A DNA stretch of 64,000 nt from CAZVGZ01 sp964627605 (GCA_964627605.1 CAZVGZ010000002.1:62001-126000); one strand, 5' to 3'. Positions 50,884 to 60,181 are shown, counted from the stretch's first letter. Program-made: numbers and translations. The notes: a model not told the origin generated them from the sequence alone.

Positions 50884-52227
50884 GTGGCCAAGGAAAAAAA
50901 TGAGACGATGGACAAACTGGTGTCGTTGGGCAAACGCAAAGGTTTTGTGTTTCAAAGTAGCGAGATTTACGGCGGCCTGAATAGCTGCTGGGACTACGGG
51001 CCTTTGGGCGTTGAGCTGAAGCGGAATATTCAGGACACCTGGTGGACCTGGATGACGCAGCTTCACGACAACATCGACGGCCTTGATGCGTCCATCTTGA
51101 TGCACCCGAAGGTCTGGGAGGCCTCAGGTCATATTGACAGCTTTACAGACCCTTTGGTGGACTGCAACAACTGCAAACAGCGGTTTCGTGAAGATCAACT
51201 CGACGACCCGGACAAGTGCCCTAACTGCGGCAAACAGGGTACGCTTACAGAATCGCGGCAGTTCAACCTGATGTTCAAGACCCACATGGGTCCTCTGGAG
51301 GACGCCGCCAATGCGGTGTATCTGAGGCCAGAGACCGCACAGGGCATATACGTCGATTACCTCGTCTGCGCAACAGCGATGCGCCGTAAACTGCCGTTCG
51401 GAATAGCGCAGGTCGGCAAGGCGTTCAGAAACGAGATCACGCCGGGGAATTTTATTTTTAGGACCCGCGAGTTCGAGCAGATGGAGATGCAGTTCTTCGT
51501 CAAGCCCGGCACGGATATGGAGTGGTACGAGCAGTGGAAGCAGGAGCGTTTTGCCTACTATCCAGAGAGCTTGGGCGTCGATTCCAACAAAATCCGCCTC
51601 CACGAGCACGGGCCAGACGAGCTAGCGCATTACGCCAAAGTGGCGTACGACATCGAATATGAGTTTCCGTTTGGTTGGGCAGAGCTTGAGGGCATCCATC
51701 ACCGAACCGACTACGACCTGACGCGGCATCAGGAGTTCTCCGGCAAGGACATGACTTGGTTCGATGAGGCTGCCAAGGAGCGATTTCACCCCTACATCGT
51801 CGAAACCTCAGCGGGGCTTAACAGGACGCTGCTGGTAGTGATGTGCGATGCGTTCGATGAGGACGACACCTGCAAGGATGTCCGCTCGGTGCTGCGGTTC
51901 CATCCTCGACTCGCTCCGGTGAAAGCGGCGATATTCCCCCTGATGAAACGTGACGGTATGCCAGAGGTTGCCCACAACATCGAGAAATCGCTAAAATCCC
52001 ATTTCCGCGTACAGTATGACGAAGGCGGATCAGTTGGGCGGCGCTACAGGCGAATGGATGAGGTAGGCACGCCATACTGCATAACGGTGGATTCCCAGAC
52101 ACTCGAAGATCAGACGGTGACTATCCGCGACAGAGACTCGATGGAGCAGGAGCGGTATCTCGCCGACAATTTGGCAACCATTCTTCACGACAGAATCGAC
52201 TCGTGGCAGCGGCCCGCCAAAGATTAG
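50884..52227 (+). CDS. glyQS: Glycyl-tRNA synthetase (single-chain, alpha2 type)
   Basis: A 447-residue class II synthetase that charges tRNA-Gly. GTG 50884 has AGGAG upstream. The start MDKLVSLGKRKGFVFQSSEI is typical, followed by the zinc-knuckle pair CNNC and CPNC (in the region after the first motif), motif 2 FRNEITPGNFIFRTREFEQMEM (here shortened to FRNEITPGNFIFRTREF) and motif 3 in ETSAGLNRTLL. The C-terminal anticodon-binding domain ends the protein (RRYRRMDEVGTPYCITVDSQ). It is the homodimeric GlyRS found in FCB bacteria and many others, not the alpha2beta2 type. It appears to be alone or with the downstream kinase gene (59 nt away). Confidence 0.96.
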   Translation: MAKEKNETMDKLVSLGKRKGFVFQSSEIYGGLNSCWDYGPLGVELKRNIQDTWWTWMTQLHDNIDGLDASILMHPKVWEASGHIDSFTDPLVDCNNCKQRFREDQLDDPDKCPNCGKQGTLTESRQFNLMFKTHMGPLEDAANAVYLRPETAQGIYVDYLVCATAMRRKLPFGIAQVGKAFRNEITPGNFIFRTREFEQMEMQFFVKPGTDMEWYEQWKQERFAYYPESLGVDSNKIRLHEHGPDELAHYAKVAYDIEYEFPFGWAELEGIHHRTDYDLTRHQEFSGKDMTWFDEAAKERFHPYIVETSAGLNRTLLVVMCDAFDEDDTCKDVRSVLRFHPRLAPVKAAIFPLMKRDGMPEVAHNIEKSLKSHFRVQYDEGGSVGRRYRRMDEVGTPYCITVDSQTLEDQTVTIRDRDSMEQERYLADNLATILHDRIDSWQRPAKD

Positions 52228-52286
52228 CGAAATGGTGAATGGGGTAATGTTGTCGTTTTAGAGCTGACGGTTGCAGAGCGGGTAAT

Positions 52287-52889
52287 ATGCCGACACCGAT
52301 AAGCTACCAGCGCGAACTTATACGCAAGAGCTGGCATTTCGTGGGGTTGTCGATCCCCATGGGCATCTTGTTTCTAGGGCCCGACGAAGCGCTTAGATGG
52401 TTGATCCCGATCACGCTGTTTTTCGCTGTGGCGGATGTTCTGCGCATCTACTGGGGGCCGTGGACCAAGCTCTATGGGAGGCTTTTCGGTGCCGTTACAC
52501 GCAAAGAAGAGCGAAACCGGCTGAACGGCTCGACATATCTGCTGGCCGGTGCGATGTTCACGACTCTTATCTTTCACGACGCCGCTCTGGCGGCTTTGGG
52601 CGTTGCGTTTACAGTGATAGGTGACGCCGCCGCCGCGCTTGTGGGGCGCAAGGTGCCGATATGGAAAGTGGGCAACAAATCGTTAGGCGGGATGATAAGC
52701 TGCATGATAGGATCGCTGCTGGTAGGGGTAGCGTTTCTGACGTGGTCAGCTGCGGTTCGCGCTGTAGGGATTGAAACGATCGCCGTGGGGGCGGTGGTGG
52801 CGACTATAGCTGAGGCGATGGGCGGAAAACTCAACGACAACCTGAGTATGCCGTTGTTTAGCGCACTTGCAATGGATTTGGTTCGTTGA
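52287..52889 (+). CDS. Dolichol/diacylglycerol-kinase-type (CTP-dependent) membrane kinase
   Basis: A 200-residue polytopic membrane protein of the SEC59/DGK1/VTE5 family. Motifs visible are RKSWHFVGLSIP at the start, GDAAAALVGRKVPIWK and the KSLGG loop, then EAMGGKLNDNLSMPL near the end, which together bind nucleotide and lipid phosphate. Six or so hydrophobic segments are seen. In bacteria these enzymes phosphorylate diacylglycerol, phytol or undecaprenol-like lipids; the substrate is not fixed by sequence. It starts 59 nt after glyQS on the same strand. Confidence 0.82.
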   Translation: MPTPISYQRELIRKSWHFVGLSIPMGILFLGPDEALRWLIPITLFFAVADVLRIYWGPWTKLYGRLFGAVTRKEERNRLNGSTYLLAGAMFTTLIFHDAALAALGVAFTVIGDAAAALVGRKVPIWKVGNKSLGGMISCMIGSLLVGVAFLTWSAAVRAVGIETIAVGAVVATIAEAMGGKLNDNLSMPLFSALAMDLVR

Positions 52890-53103
52890 TTCGGTGGTCG
52901 CGGACTACGTTGTTTGCCGATGCGCCCTCGGCGCATGCGTCGAGCGCCAGCATCGCAAGCAGCACCAGGTTGACCGCTACGGCAAATCCATACCACATCC
53001 GCTTTCGGTTGTTGCGACGGCGGATAACTGTTCTTACCGGGTCTGGTCTAGGTGCGGACCCCGAACCGAACTGCCCGTCTGTGCCCGTCGATCCGGTTGC
53101 CAT
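52858..53103 (-). CDS. Small membrane protein, hypothetical
   Basis: From ATG 53103, 81 residues: a Gly/Ser-rich start (MATGSTGTDGQFGSGS), a basic stretch (RTVIRRRNNRKR) and one transmembrane segment (WYGFAVAVNLVLLAMLAL). This fits an N-in single-pass protein. It overlaps the end of the kinase gene by about 30 bp and overlaps another small minus-strand frame (53034-53219) at its start. No family is recognised and no clear ribosome site is seen, so it is tentative. Confidence 0.4.
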   Translation of the reverse strand: MATGSTGTDGQFGSGSAPRPDPVRTVIRRRNNRKRMWYGFAVAVNLVLLAMLALDACAEGASANNVVRDHRINEPNPLQVR

Positions 53104-53219
53104 GCTGATGGCCACCAGATGACCCCACCTGCGATAGCAGCCGGGCCCACAACAATAACTGAACTGTTCCAGGCCAAAACCCAGCCGGTCAACGCCATCA
53201 GGAAACCAGCAACCAGCAC
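53034..53219 (-). CDS. Small two-segment membrane protein, hypothetical
   Basis: A 61-residue frame from GTG 53219: hydrophobic stretches LVAGFLMALTGWVLAWNSS and IVVGPAAIAGGVIWWPSAW, then a polar tail. The two segments form a credible membrane hairpin. It overlaps the 81-residue frame downstream by 70 bp in another frame; coupled overlapping genes or a frameshift in a single gene are both possible. Rest of the stretch up to 53479 shows no gene. Confidence 0.35.
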   Translation of the reverse strand: MLVAGFLMALTGWVLAWNSSVIVVGPAAIAGGVIWWPSAWQPDRRAQTGSSVRGPHLDQTR

Positions 53220-53479
53220 TATCTAGCCTGTGTCGCCAGCGGACTGGCCACAAACATTTTTCGACATTATCGCTTAACCCCCTGATCAGTGGGCGGGGAG
53301 CCCACCATCCTCTCGCAACTAATATAGATCTCAATTCGGTCGCCGTCAAATCACCATCATCCATGTTTTTGCGAATCGTCTGTGAAACTGGCGGGCAGTG
53401 TTGCAAGCCACCTACCCATTTATCTTTAGCCCTTTCCACCAATCGGACACATATCTCACATTAACCCGTGCAGTGGTAG

Positions 53480-55513
53480 ATGCTCGAAACGGCTCCAAAA
53501 GAAGAGATCGAACCCACGCAAGACTCCTTTGCGGACGGTTGTACGTGGCATGCGGTCGCAGGGGCGTTTTTCATCGGCGCTATCATTATGCCAGGCTCCA
53601 TCTACATGGGGCTGATTGCTGGCGTTCAGATGGGTGCCGCCGCCGAGTGGGTAACGATCATCCTCTTCGCCGAGATAGCCCGTCGGTCGTTCAAGACCAT
53701 CACCAAGCAAGAGGTCTACGTCATCTACTACATCGCCGGAGGGATGACGGCGGTGTTGGGTGGACTAGTCCTGGCTGGCGGACCTGTGGCGACGTTGATA
53801 TGGCACCAGTACTTGGCCCAATCGCAGGTGGGTCAAGCGTTTCAGACGGTGCTAGGCGACGGATCAACAGTGCCTCTGATAGAGCGGTTTCCCACCTGGA
53901 TCGTGCCTGATCTCGGCACTGAAGAGGGGATGGCAGCCCTCGTTGGGCGCAATCTGCTCGCTCGACCCTGGTGGCCAGCGATCGCAGTTGTCGTTATCTC
54001 AACCGTGTTGAGTCGGATGAGTTGGTTTGGGATGGGATATACCCTGTTCCGGCTCACTTCAGATGTCGAGCGGCTCGAGTTCCCGTTGGCTCCGGTTGCT
54101 GCCGAAGGTGCCACCGCCCTGGCGGAGAACGTGAGCGGAGAAGAGTCGTGGCGTTGGTCGGTATTCTCAGTGGGGATGATGATCGGCCTGCTGTTCGGAG
54201 TGGTATATGTGGGGCTGCCATCACTCAGCGGCATCATTATGGTAAGGCCCATCACCCTCCTACCCATCCCCTGGATTGATCTGACACGCTACACAGCCGA
54301 AATACTTCCAGCAGCACCAACGGGCATCTCCACCGATCTGCTATTCCTGTTGGTGGGGTTTGTACTGCCGTTCTGGGTCGTCGTCGGCGGCCTGTTAGCA
54401 GCGCTGGCTCAACTCATCGTAAACCCCATCCTCTACCAGTTCACCGGTCCAGCTCCTGGACAGGGGGTAATGCACCACTGGCGCCCTGGCATGGACACGG
54501 TCATGACCGTATTCGCTGGCCAGATCGACTTCTGGTTTGCGTTCGGACTGGGGATCGGTGCCGCAGTGGCTATTATCGGCATCGCCAAAGCCCTGCGTCT
54601 ACTCTCTGGCAGGGCAGGGACAGTGCATTGGGCAGACCTCAATCGCGGGGTTGTCGGTCGTGGCGATTTCTCAATCTGGATCGGCGTGGCTCTATATGTG
54701 GCAAGCACCATCGGATATATTGTGATGTGCGCAATTCTGCTTGAAGACGACCAGGTACCCTATGTCTTCCTGCTTGTGTTCGGTTTTCTGGTGACGCCTA
54801 CTCTGTCGTACGTCAATGCGCGGCTCGCAGGGCTGACCGGTCAGGCGGTGGGTTTTCCTCTGGTTAGGGAAGGTGCCATCGCCATCAGCGGATATCGTGG
54901 GGTAGATATCTGGTTCGCCCCAATTCCTTACGCCGATCATGGTCGGCGCGCCCAGCTATTCAAAGAGCTTGAGCTCACTTCCACCAAGTTCACCAGCATA
55001 ATAAGAGCCGAACTCCTTATAGTACCGATCATAATTATTGGCGGACTCGCGTTCTGGAGCCTCATCTGGAAAATGAACCCGATCCCGTCTCCAATGTTCC
55101 AGTACGCACAAAAGTATTGGGATCTGATAGCGCTCAAGTTCTTTCTCTTTGTGAGCTCCACCGCTGGCGGCGAGGGGTTGTTCTTTGAAGCGCTCTCGTG
55201 GGACAAGATCGGTCTCGGGCTTGGGGTCGGCCTTACAGCTTTCGGGGTGCTGTCGTGGCTAGGGCTTCCCACCGCACTGGTCTACGGCTTTGTTAGAGGG
55301 ATCAGCGGTGTGACGCTGCCGCACCATCTGATCCCGGAGATGGTTGGGGCTTTGGCAGGCAGGTATTTTTTCGCGCGCCGGTTCGGGGTTGATCAGTGGC
55401 GACACTATGGGCCTGTGCTTGTGGCAGGATATGCCGCCGGCATGGGGCTGGTGGGCATGGCCGCTGTCGCGGTTAACCTTGTCACACGATCGGTAACCAC
55501 GTTGCCATATTAG
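53480..55513 (+). CDS. OPT-like polytopic membrane transporter (DUF6785-type)
   Basis: A 677-residue membrane protein with about 14 hydrophobic helices. Early segments GAFFIGAIIMPGSIYMGLIAGVQMGAAAEWV (given here as GAIIMPGSIYMGLIAGVQMG) and the Pro/Gly-rich YTLFRLTSDVERLEFPLAPV region resemble oligopeptide transporter (OPT)-family and related DUF6785 proteins, which import peptides or metal chelates by proton symport. It is predicted to be an inner-membrane importer in a peptide- or carbohydrate-rich niche. The N-terminus is short and cytoplasmic. It is followed by a decayed map copy and map. Family call is moderate; substrate unknown. Confidence 0.65.
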   Translation: MLETAPKEEIEPTQDSFADGCTWHAVAGAFFIGAIIMPGSIYMGLIAGVQMGAAAEWVTIILFAEIARRSFKTITKQEVYVIYYIAGGMTAVLGGLVLAGGPVATLIWHQYLAQSQVGQAFQTVLGDGSTVPLIERFPTWIVPDLGTEEGMAALVGRNLLARPWWPAIAVVVISTVLSRMSWFGMGYTLFRLTSDVERLEFPLAPVAAEGATALAENVSGEESWRWSVFSVGMMIGLLFGVVYVGLPSLSGIIMVRPITLLPIPWIDLTRYTAEILPAAPTGISTDLLFLLVGFVLPFWVVVGGLLAALAQLIVNPILYQFTGPAPGQGVMHHWRPGMDTVMTVFAGQIDFWFAFGLGIGAAVAIIGIAKALRLLSGRAGTVHWADLNRGVVGRGDFSIWIGVALYVASTIGYIVMCAILLEDDQVPYVFLLVFGFLVTPTLSYVNARLAGLTGQAVGFPLVREGAIAISGYRGVDIWFAPIPYADHGRRAQLFKELELTSTKFTSIIRAELLIVPIIIIGGLAFWSLIWKMNPIPSPMFQYAQKYWDLIALKFFLFVSSTAGGEGLFFEALSWDKIGLGLGVGLTAFGVLSWLGLPTALVYGFVRGISGVTLPHHLIPEMVGALAGRYFFARRFGVDQWRHYGPVLVAGYAAGMGLVGMAAVAVNLVTRSVTTLPY

Positions 55514-55568
55514 ACAAGTTTGGCGGAGTTCTCAAAACTTCCACCTCAAGTTTCTGCGAGCCAATGGC

Positions 55569-55740
55569 GTGGTACACCTGAAAACCGATGCTGAGATAGA
55601 ACGGATGCGCGTGGCGAGCGAGTTGACCTCGCAGACCCAGGAGTATCTGCGCGGTCATATTCGCCGTCGGTGACATCGGCTACGCGGTGCAGTCGTGCGC
55701 CGAACAGTTCGAAAAACGTGTCTGGTCCGAGCAGCCCTAA
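55569..55740 (+). pseudogene. Decayed, internally deleted copy of map
   Basis: From GTG 55569 the sequence reads LKTDAEIERMRVASELTSQT and QEYLRGH, closely matching the N-terminus of the intact map at 55833 (LKKPAQIEQMRVASQLTAQT). After a stop, another frame gives AVGDIGYAVQSCAEQFEK, matching map residues 143-155 (VGDIGVAVQDFVEE). About 330 bp in between are missing, and the metal-binding half is gone. A tandem duplication of map with later internal deletion is the simplest explanation. Confidence 0.75.
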
Positions 55741-55832
55741 GAGAGTAGGTGACTGTTGAGAACTCAGAACCTTCAGCGCCAGGTTAATAGATAGAGGGCG
55801 TCACGAAAAGCACTCACACGAAAAGAAGGCGC

Positions 55833-56627
55833 ATGGTCAGACTGAAAAAACCGGCACAGATTGAACAGATGCGAGTCGCGAGCCAGCTCACGGCGCAGAC
55901 GCAGGAGTTTCTACGTGAACAGGTGCGTTCCGGAATATCTACCGCAGCACTCGACTCCATTGCAGACACCTATATCCGCGACCATGGCGGGCGCCCAAGT
56001 CCAAAGGGCTACCGGGGCTATCCCAACAGCATCTGCATGGCTGTCAACGATGTTGTGGTCCACGGCGTCCCCACCGACCACCCTCTCAAGGATGGCGACA
56101 TCCTTACGATGGACGTCACCATAGAAAAAGGCGGCTATCACGGCGACAAGGCGATCACCGTCAAATTAGGGGATGTAAGCGAGGACGCAGAGAAGCTTAT
56201 CGCCGCCACGGAGGAGGCGATGTACCGGGGGATTGTCGCCTGCCATTCAAAAAATCGCGTTGGCGACATCGGTGTCGCTGTACAGGATTTCGTCGAGGAG
56301 TTGGGTTATTCGGTGGTTCGCGAGTTTTGCGGTCATGGCATCGGTGAGGAGATGCATGAAGAGCCACAGATAATGAACTACGGCCGACCCCGATCTGGGC
56401 ATCGACTAAAGGTGGGAATGGTCATCACTGTGGAGCCGATGGTCAACATAGGCACTCATATGGTACAACTGTTGCCAGATGGTTGGACCGCAGTGACTGC
56501 GGACGGCTCGCTTTCGTGCCAGTTCGAGCACACAGTCGCGATCACACCGTTTGGCCCTGATATTCTCACAATCTACACCGACCATGAGCGCAAGATGTGG
56601 GAGAGGTTCTCAAACGGTGAAGTATGA
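55833..56627 (+). CDS. map: Methionine aminopeptidase, type I
   Basis: A 264-residue pita-bread metalloprotease that removes initiator Met from nascent proteins. Metal ligands are D94, D105, H168, E201 and E232; H77 and H175 complete the site. The metal-ligand strand reads LTMDVTIEKGGYHGDKAITV, where Lys replaces the Thr or Ser usually seen after the second Asp. Length is the E. coli length. AAAAGAAGG upstream of ATG 55833 is weak but acceptable. A deleted duplicate of the gene lies 93 bp before it. Downstream genes are on the opposite strand. Confidence 0.96.
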   Translation: MVRLKKPAQIEQMRVASQLTAQTQEFLREQVRSGISTAALDSIADTYIRDHGGRPSPKGYRGYPNSICMAVNDVVVHGVPTDHPLKDGDILTMDVTIEKGGYHGDKAITVKLGDVSEDAEKLIAATEEAMYRGIVACHSKNRVGDIGVAVQDFVEELGYSVVREFCGHGIGEEMHEEPQIMNYGRPRSGHRLKVGMVITVEPMVNIGTHMVQLLPDGWTAVTADGSLSCQFEHTVAITPFGPDILTIYTDHERKMWERFSNGEV

Positions 56628-56676
56628 GCGAGTGAGCGACCGGTCCTGCAAATCGGAGCAGCGCCGTCTCCGGTAG

Positions 56677-57378
56677 TCAGTGTGTAAGCGCCCATTGGAC
56701 AATGTTTACGCCCATCCTCAGCGCCTGCTGTCTTTTCCGCTCAGTATCGTTGTGGACCGTCTGGTCCTCCCATCCATCGCCCAGGTCTGATTCATAGCTG
56801 TAGAACACCACAAGCCGCCCTTCGGAGTATATCCCCAAACCTTTGGGCGGTTTGTTGTCATGCTCATGTACTTTTGGAAGGCCCTGACCCATCTCGAATG
56901 GGCTGTGGTAGATGCCATGGGAGAATGGCAGTTCAACAAAGTCCTTGTCCGAGAACACCAGTGCCATCTCCCGCCGAAACGACTCGTCCATGCCGTAGTT
57001 GTCGTCGGCATGGAGAAATCCTCCGGATTCCAAGTACAACCTGAGTCGCCGCGCCTCGTCATCTGTGAACCGGACATTTCCGTGGCCGGTCATATAGAGC
57101 ATCGGGTAGGCGAACAGGTCGTTGTTCATCACCGCGACTCGCGCCGGTTCCAACGCGACTTCCATGCGCGTGTTGCGGCGGATAAAATCAAGAAGGTTGG
57201 GTAGGGAGGAGGGGTTGGCGTACCAGTCGCCACCACCGCCGTAGTGTAGTTGAGCTACTGTAAACGACGCTGGGGGCTCTTTTAGTAGCGCTAGAAGGAG
57301 AACTGGCACCAGCAGCCAGGCGACCACCACCAGAGCCGCCAATCTCGCTCTATTTATGGCCTGTCGCAGCAGCGCCAT
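56677..57378 (-). CDS. DUF4159 domain protein
   Basis: A 233-residue protein with an N-terminal hydrophobic anchor (ALVVVAWLLVPVLLLALL) and the DUF4159 domain: VAQLHYGGGGDWYANPSSL, MTGHGNVRFTDDEARRLRLY, GGFLHADDNYGMDESFRREM and PFSHGIYH. DUF4159 has a class I glutamine amidotransferase-like (flavodoxin-type) fold and often accompanies AAA ATPase/VWA operons or polysaccharide-related loci; its activity is unknown. It starts 7 nt after the stop of the BNR-repeat gene on the same strand. The domain should face the periplasm. Confidence 0.82.
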   Translation of the reverse strand: MALLRQAINRARLAALVVVAWLLVPVLLLALLKEPPASFTVAQLHYGGGGDWYANPSSLPNLLDFIRRNTRMEVALEPARVAVMNNDLFAYPMLYMTGHGNVRFTDDEARRLRLYLESGGFLHADDNYGMDESFRREMALVFSDKDFVELPFSHGIYHSPFEMGQGLPKVHEHDNKPPKGLGIYSEGRLVVFYSYESDLGDGWEDQTVHNDTERKRQQALRMGVNIVQWALTH

Positions 57379-57385
57379 CTATTGA

Positions 57386-58369
57386 CTACTCCGGCGCAGA
57401 TCCTTGGGCGATTCGATCCACATCAGCTACGGTGTAGGCCACATGTTTTATGCCCACCCGATTCCAGGTGTAGGTGAGGTGGACAGTATCGTCTGCGCCC
57501 TCAATCACCGCTGGATATGAAAACTCAAGGCCGTCGCCTTCGACCAGCACGGGGTCGCCCCAGGTATCGCCGTCGTCTGTGGAGACAGCCAGATGAAGCT
57601 GATCGCGGCCGTCTTGAGGGTCGTTTCTGAGCCTGTGGTTGTACGCCAAAACAGTGCGACCGTCACTCAGTTTGACAGCATCTATCCCGCTGTTGTTGTT
57701 GGGCAGCGATGTGGGTGCAGCGTCGCTCCACGACCGACCCCCATCGAACGAGTCGGCGACGACAATGCGTCCTATCTGCGCCGTGGCTCTCATAAATGCG
57801 CGAAGGTGGTCTGGTTTGACCTCCCACAGTGTCGGCTGGATAACTCCGAACTTTTCCTCAGGAACACTCAGCGGCCCGTGAATTGACCATTTCGAACTCT
57901 TCGGGTCTAACAGATACACCCAGCAAGTCCACGTCTCATAGCACTCCACCGAAGAGCCGCACGCGATCATCCCATCTGACAGCGTGATCGGCTTGTTCTT
58001 GATGGGGCCGTAGAGCCCACCTGGCAGAAATGTCGGCTCGACCCAGGTTGCACCGCCATCTGTAGAGCTCTGGGACAGACCTGTCCAAGAAGGCACATCA
58101 GGTCCGGCTTTGTAATACAGCCAGAGAACGCCGTTAGGATCGACAAACAGTACCGGGTTGAAACATGCCGCCTCAGCCGTCGCAACCATCGAAGCTGCAC
58201 CCCAAACACCGTCAGACCACCTGGACATCCAGATGTTCGTCTCCGGGTTGCCCTCATCGGCTCCACCAAACCAGGCGCACAGAAGCTCACCGTTCGGCAG
58301 TTCCACCACCGTAGATGCGTGCCCCTCACCGACTATCGTGTTCGGGCTTACTACATATTGGCTTTTCAT
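57386..58369 (-). CDS. BNR/Asp-box repeat (exo-alpha-sialidase-like) protein
   Basis: A 327-residue six-bladed propeller. Asp-box motifs are seen as STDGGATW, SFDGGRSW and STDDGDTW, and GEGHASTVVELPNGELLCAWFGG is the family start (here quoted from GEGHAS). Six-bladed BNR proteins include sialidases and related glycosidases, but the sialidase Arg triad is not obvious, so a lyase or uncharacterised sugar hydrolase is possible. No signal peptide is visible. ATG 58369 has an AGGC site upstream. It is followed 7 nt later by DUF4159 and preceded by gerW by 74 nt. Confidence 0.78.
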   Translation of the reverse strand: MKSQYVVSPNTIVGEGHASTVVELPNGELLCAWFGGADEGNPETNIWMSRWSDGVWGAASMVATAEAACFNPVLFVDPNGVLWLYYKAGPDVPSWTGLSQSSTDGGATWVEPTFLPGGLYGPIKNKPITLSDGMIACGSSVECYETWTCWVYLLDPKSSKWSIHGPLSVPEEKFGVIQPTLWEVKPDHLRAFMRATAQIGRIVVADSFDGGRSWSDAAPTSLPNNNSGIDAVKLSDGRTVLAYNHRLRNDPQDGRDQLHLAVSTDDGDTWGDPVLVEGDGLEFSYPAVIEGADDTVHLTYTWNRVGIKHVAYTVADVDRIAQGSAPE

Positions 58370-58443
58370 GAGGTCGTGCCTTTTAGGTCAGTCTCGCTAG
58401 GAGTTCTTGTTGGGGAAACGGCTGCGCAAGCAGCGCCGGTAAA

Positions 58444-58836
58444 CTAGCGCCCCCAACGCTTGCGCTTGAAAAGTTTCAGAAGCAGTCGTGCGGCCCAAAA
58501 GACGCACCACGCAGCAAACGCTATTTTGAGCACTGCGAGACGGGTGTGGTCCACTATCGGGGTAACGCGCACCTCGCCACTGACAACCTCCACCACCGCC
58601 ACCGGACGGACCTTGGCGCAGCCTCCTCCACCCCCTGCATCACCCTCAGTGGCTGGTCCGTCGCCACTTCCCGCCGGAACCTTGCCCTGCGCTCCTCCAA
58701 ATCCAGCACCGATACCAACACAGCCAACAGGGATTACCGTGCGTCCTTCAATCTCCAGTGGGTCGCCGAAGGAGTACCGCACATCGGCCACATTGAAAAG
58801 GTCTTTCAGCCTGTCAACGACCTGGTCAAGCGCCAC
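58444..58836 (-). CDS. GerW/YtfJ-family protein
   Basis: A 130-residue protein of the sporulation-protein YtfJ/GerW family, found in many non-sporulating bacteria. It shows DVRYSFGDPLEIEGRTVIPV and GFGGAQG, followed by a Gly-rich linker and the hydrophobic C-terminal stretch (LKIAFAAWCVFWAARLLLKL) that looks like a membrane anchor. In Bacillus the protein is needed for germination; elsewhere the role is unknown. It starts 19 nt after the tyrS stop and probably belongs to the tyrS transcript. Confidence 0.83.
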   Translation of the reverse strand: MALDQVVDRLKDLFNVADVRYSFGDPLEIEGRTVIPVGCVGIGAGFGGAQGKVPAGSGDGPATEGDAGGGGGCAKVRPVAVVEVVSGEVRVTPIVDHTRLAVLKIAFAAWCVFWAARLLLKLFKRKRWGR

Positions 58837-58855
58837 AGTTAGCCCTCAAGCCTCA

Positions 58856-60181
58856 TTAGATCCGAATTAGCCGTGCGAAACGCCGCTTGCCCACTTTGAG
58901 CATCGCACCATCCGCTATCTCGAGTTCAGTGTTTGAGTCAAGTACCGGTACATCGTCCAGCGACACAGCGCCCTGGTCGATCAGCCGCTTCGCTTCGCTA
59001 TTGGTGTCCGCCATCTCGGTGGTCCTAAGTAGCTCGCATATCCAGACAGACAGTCGGCCTCTGATCCTGAACTCAGGAACGTTATCGGGCAGCGGGCTGG
59101 TGCTTGGCACAATGGTAGCCACCGTCGCAGCGCCATCTGAGGTGCCAGAGGCGGCTCCCTCGGTTGCAGTGTCCGCAGCAGCACTGACTACGGGAGCCGC
59201 AGTCTTTGGCGATCTGAAGAGCCGGTCAAATTCTGCCTTAGCATCGGTGGCAGCCTGGGCACCGTGGTACCGCTCGACTATAGCACACCCGAGTTTTTCT
59301 TTGACGTGCATCGGATTCACCGATGGATCGGCAAGCTGTCCCCCTATTTCGCTGAGTTCCAAGGGGGTAGCTGCGGTAGTCAAAGCGAAATACTGTTCGA
59401 TCTGTTCGTCGGTAATCCGCATCGCTTTGCCGAACATATCCGAGGCATCGGCTGTAACAGAGATAAAGTTGTCCGCCGTCTTGCCCATTTTTGATCCAGG
59501 TGTTCCGACGCCGTCCAACAGCTGCATCAAAACGGCGGCCTGAGGCTTCTGCCCAGCTTGACGCTGCAGATCACGTCCAACAAGAATGTTGAACTTCTGG
59601 TCGATACCACCTAGTTCCACATCAGATTTGACAGCAACCGAATCATAGGCCATCAGGACCGGATACATCAGCTCATGCACTCCCAACGGCTGATTGTTTT
59701 TAAGCCGCTGAGCAAAAGTCTCGTGAGCGAGCATCTGCGCCGCTGTGACCTGTCGCATCAGTTCGATGATTTTCGCCAGATCAAACCCATCGAACCACTC
59801 GGTCTGCCATTTGAACTCGGTCTTTTCGGGGTCGATAACCTTGTTTAACTGGGAGACGTATGAGGCGGCGTTGGCTTTGACATCGTCCTGACTAAGTGAA
59901 GGGCGGACCTGCGTCAGCCCTGTGGGATCGCCAATCTGCGCCGTCCAGTCTCCGATGATAACTACGCCTGTGTGTCCAGCATCCTGAAACTGGCGCATCT
60001 TCCCAAATCCAACCATGTGGCCCAAATGAATGTCCGCAGTGGTTGGGTCTATCCCCATCTTCACTCTCAACGGCCTACCAGATGAGATAGAGTTTTCGAT
60101 ATTCCTGGCGAGCTCATCCTCAGGAAATATCTCCACAGTGCCCTGGCGAATCAGGTCCATCTGGTCATTGAGGTTCACCAT
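58856..60181 (-). CDS. tyrS: Tyrosyl-tRNA synthetase
   Basis: A class I synthetase of 441 residues from ATG 60181 with GGAG upstream. An extension to 60232 overlaps the nuoN terminator and is rejected. The HIGH motif is HLGH (in ADIHLGHMVG), the KMSKS loop is KMGKT (in GSKMGKTADN), and GVHELMYPVLMAYDSVAVKSDVELGG (quoted as GVHELMYPVLMAYDSVAV) is the tyrosine-binding block. A 40-residue Ala/Thr-rich low-complexity linker (about 336-375) separates the catalytic core from the C-terminal S4 RNA-binding domain, longer than usual. It is the TyrZ-type enzyme. It follows nuoN and a terminator. Confidence 0.96.
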   Translation of the reverse strand: MVNLNDQMDLIRQGTVEIFPEDELARNIENSISSGRPLRVKMGIDPTTADIHLGHMVGFGKMRQFQDAGHTGVVIIGDWTAQIGDPTGLTQVRPSLSQDDVKANAASYVSQLNKVIDPEKTEFKWQTEWFDGFDLAKIIELMRQVTAAQMLAHETFAQRLKNNQPLGVHELMYPVLMAYDSVAVKSDVELGGIDQKFNILVGRDLQRQAGQKPQAAVLMQLLDGVGTPGSKMGKTADNFISVTADASDMFGKAMRITDEQIEQYFALTTAATPLELSEIGGQLADPSVNPMHVKEKLGCAIVERYHGAQAATDAKAEFDRLFRSPKTAAPVVSAAADTATEGAASGTSDGAATVATIVPSTSPLPDNVPEFRIRGRLSVWICELLRTTEMADTNSEAKRLIDQGAVSLDDVPVLDSNTELEIADGAMLKVGKRRFARLIRI

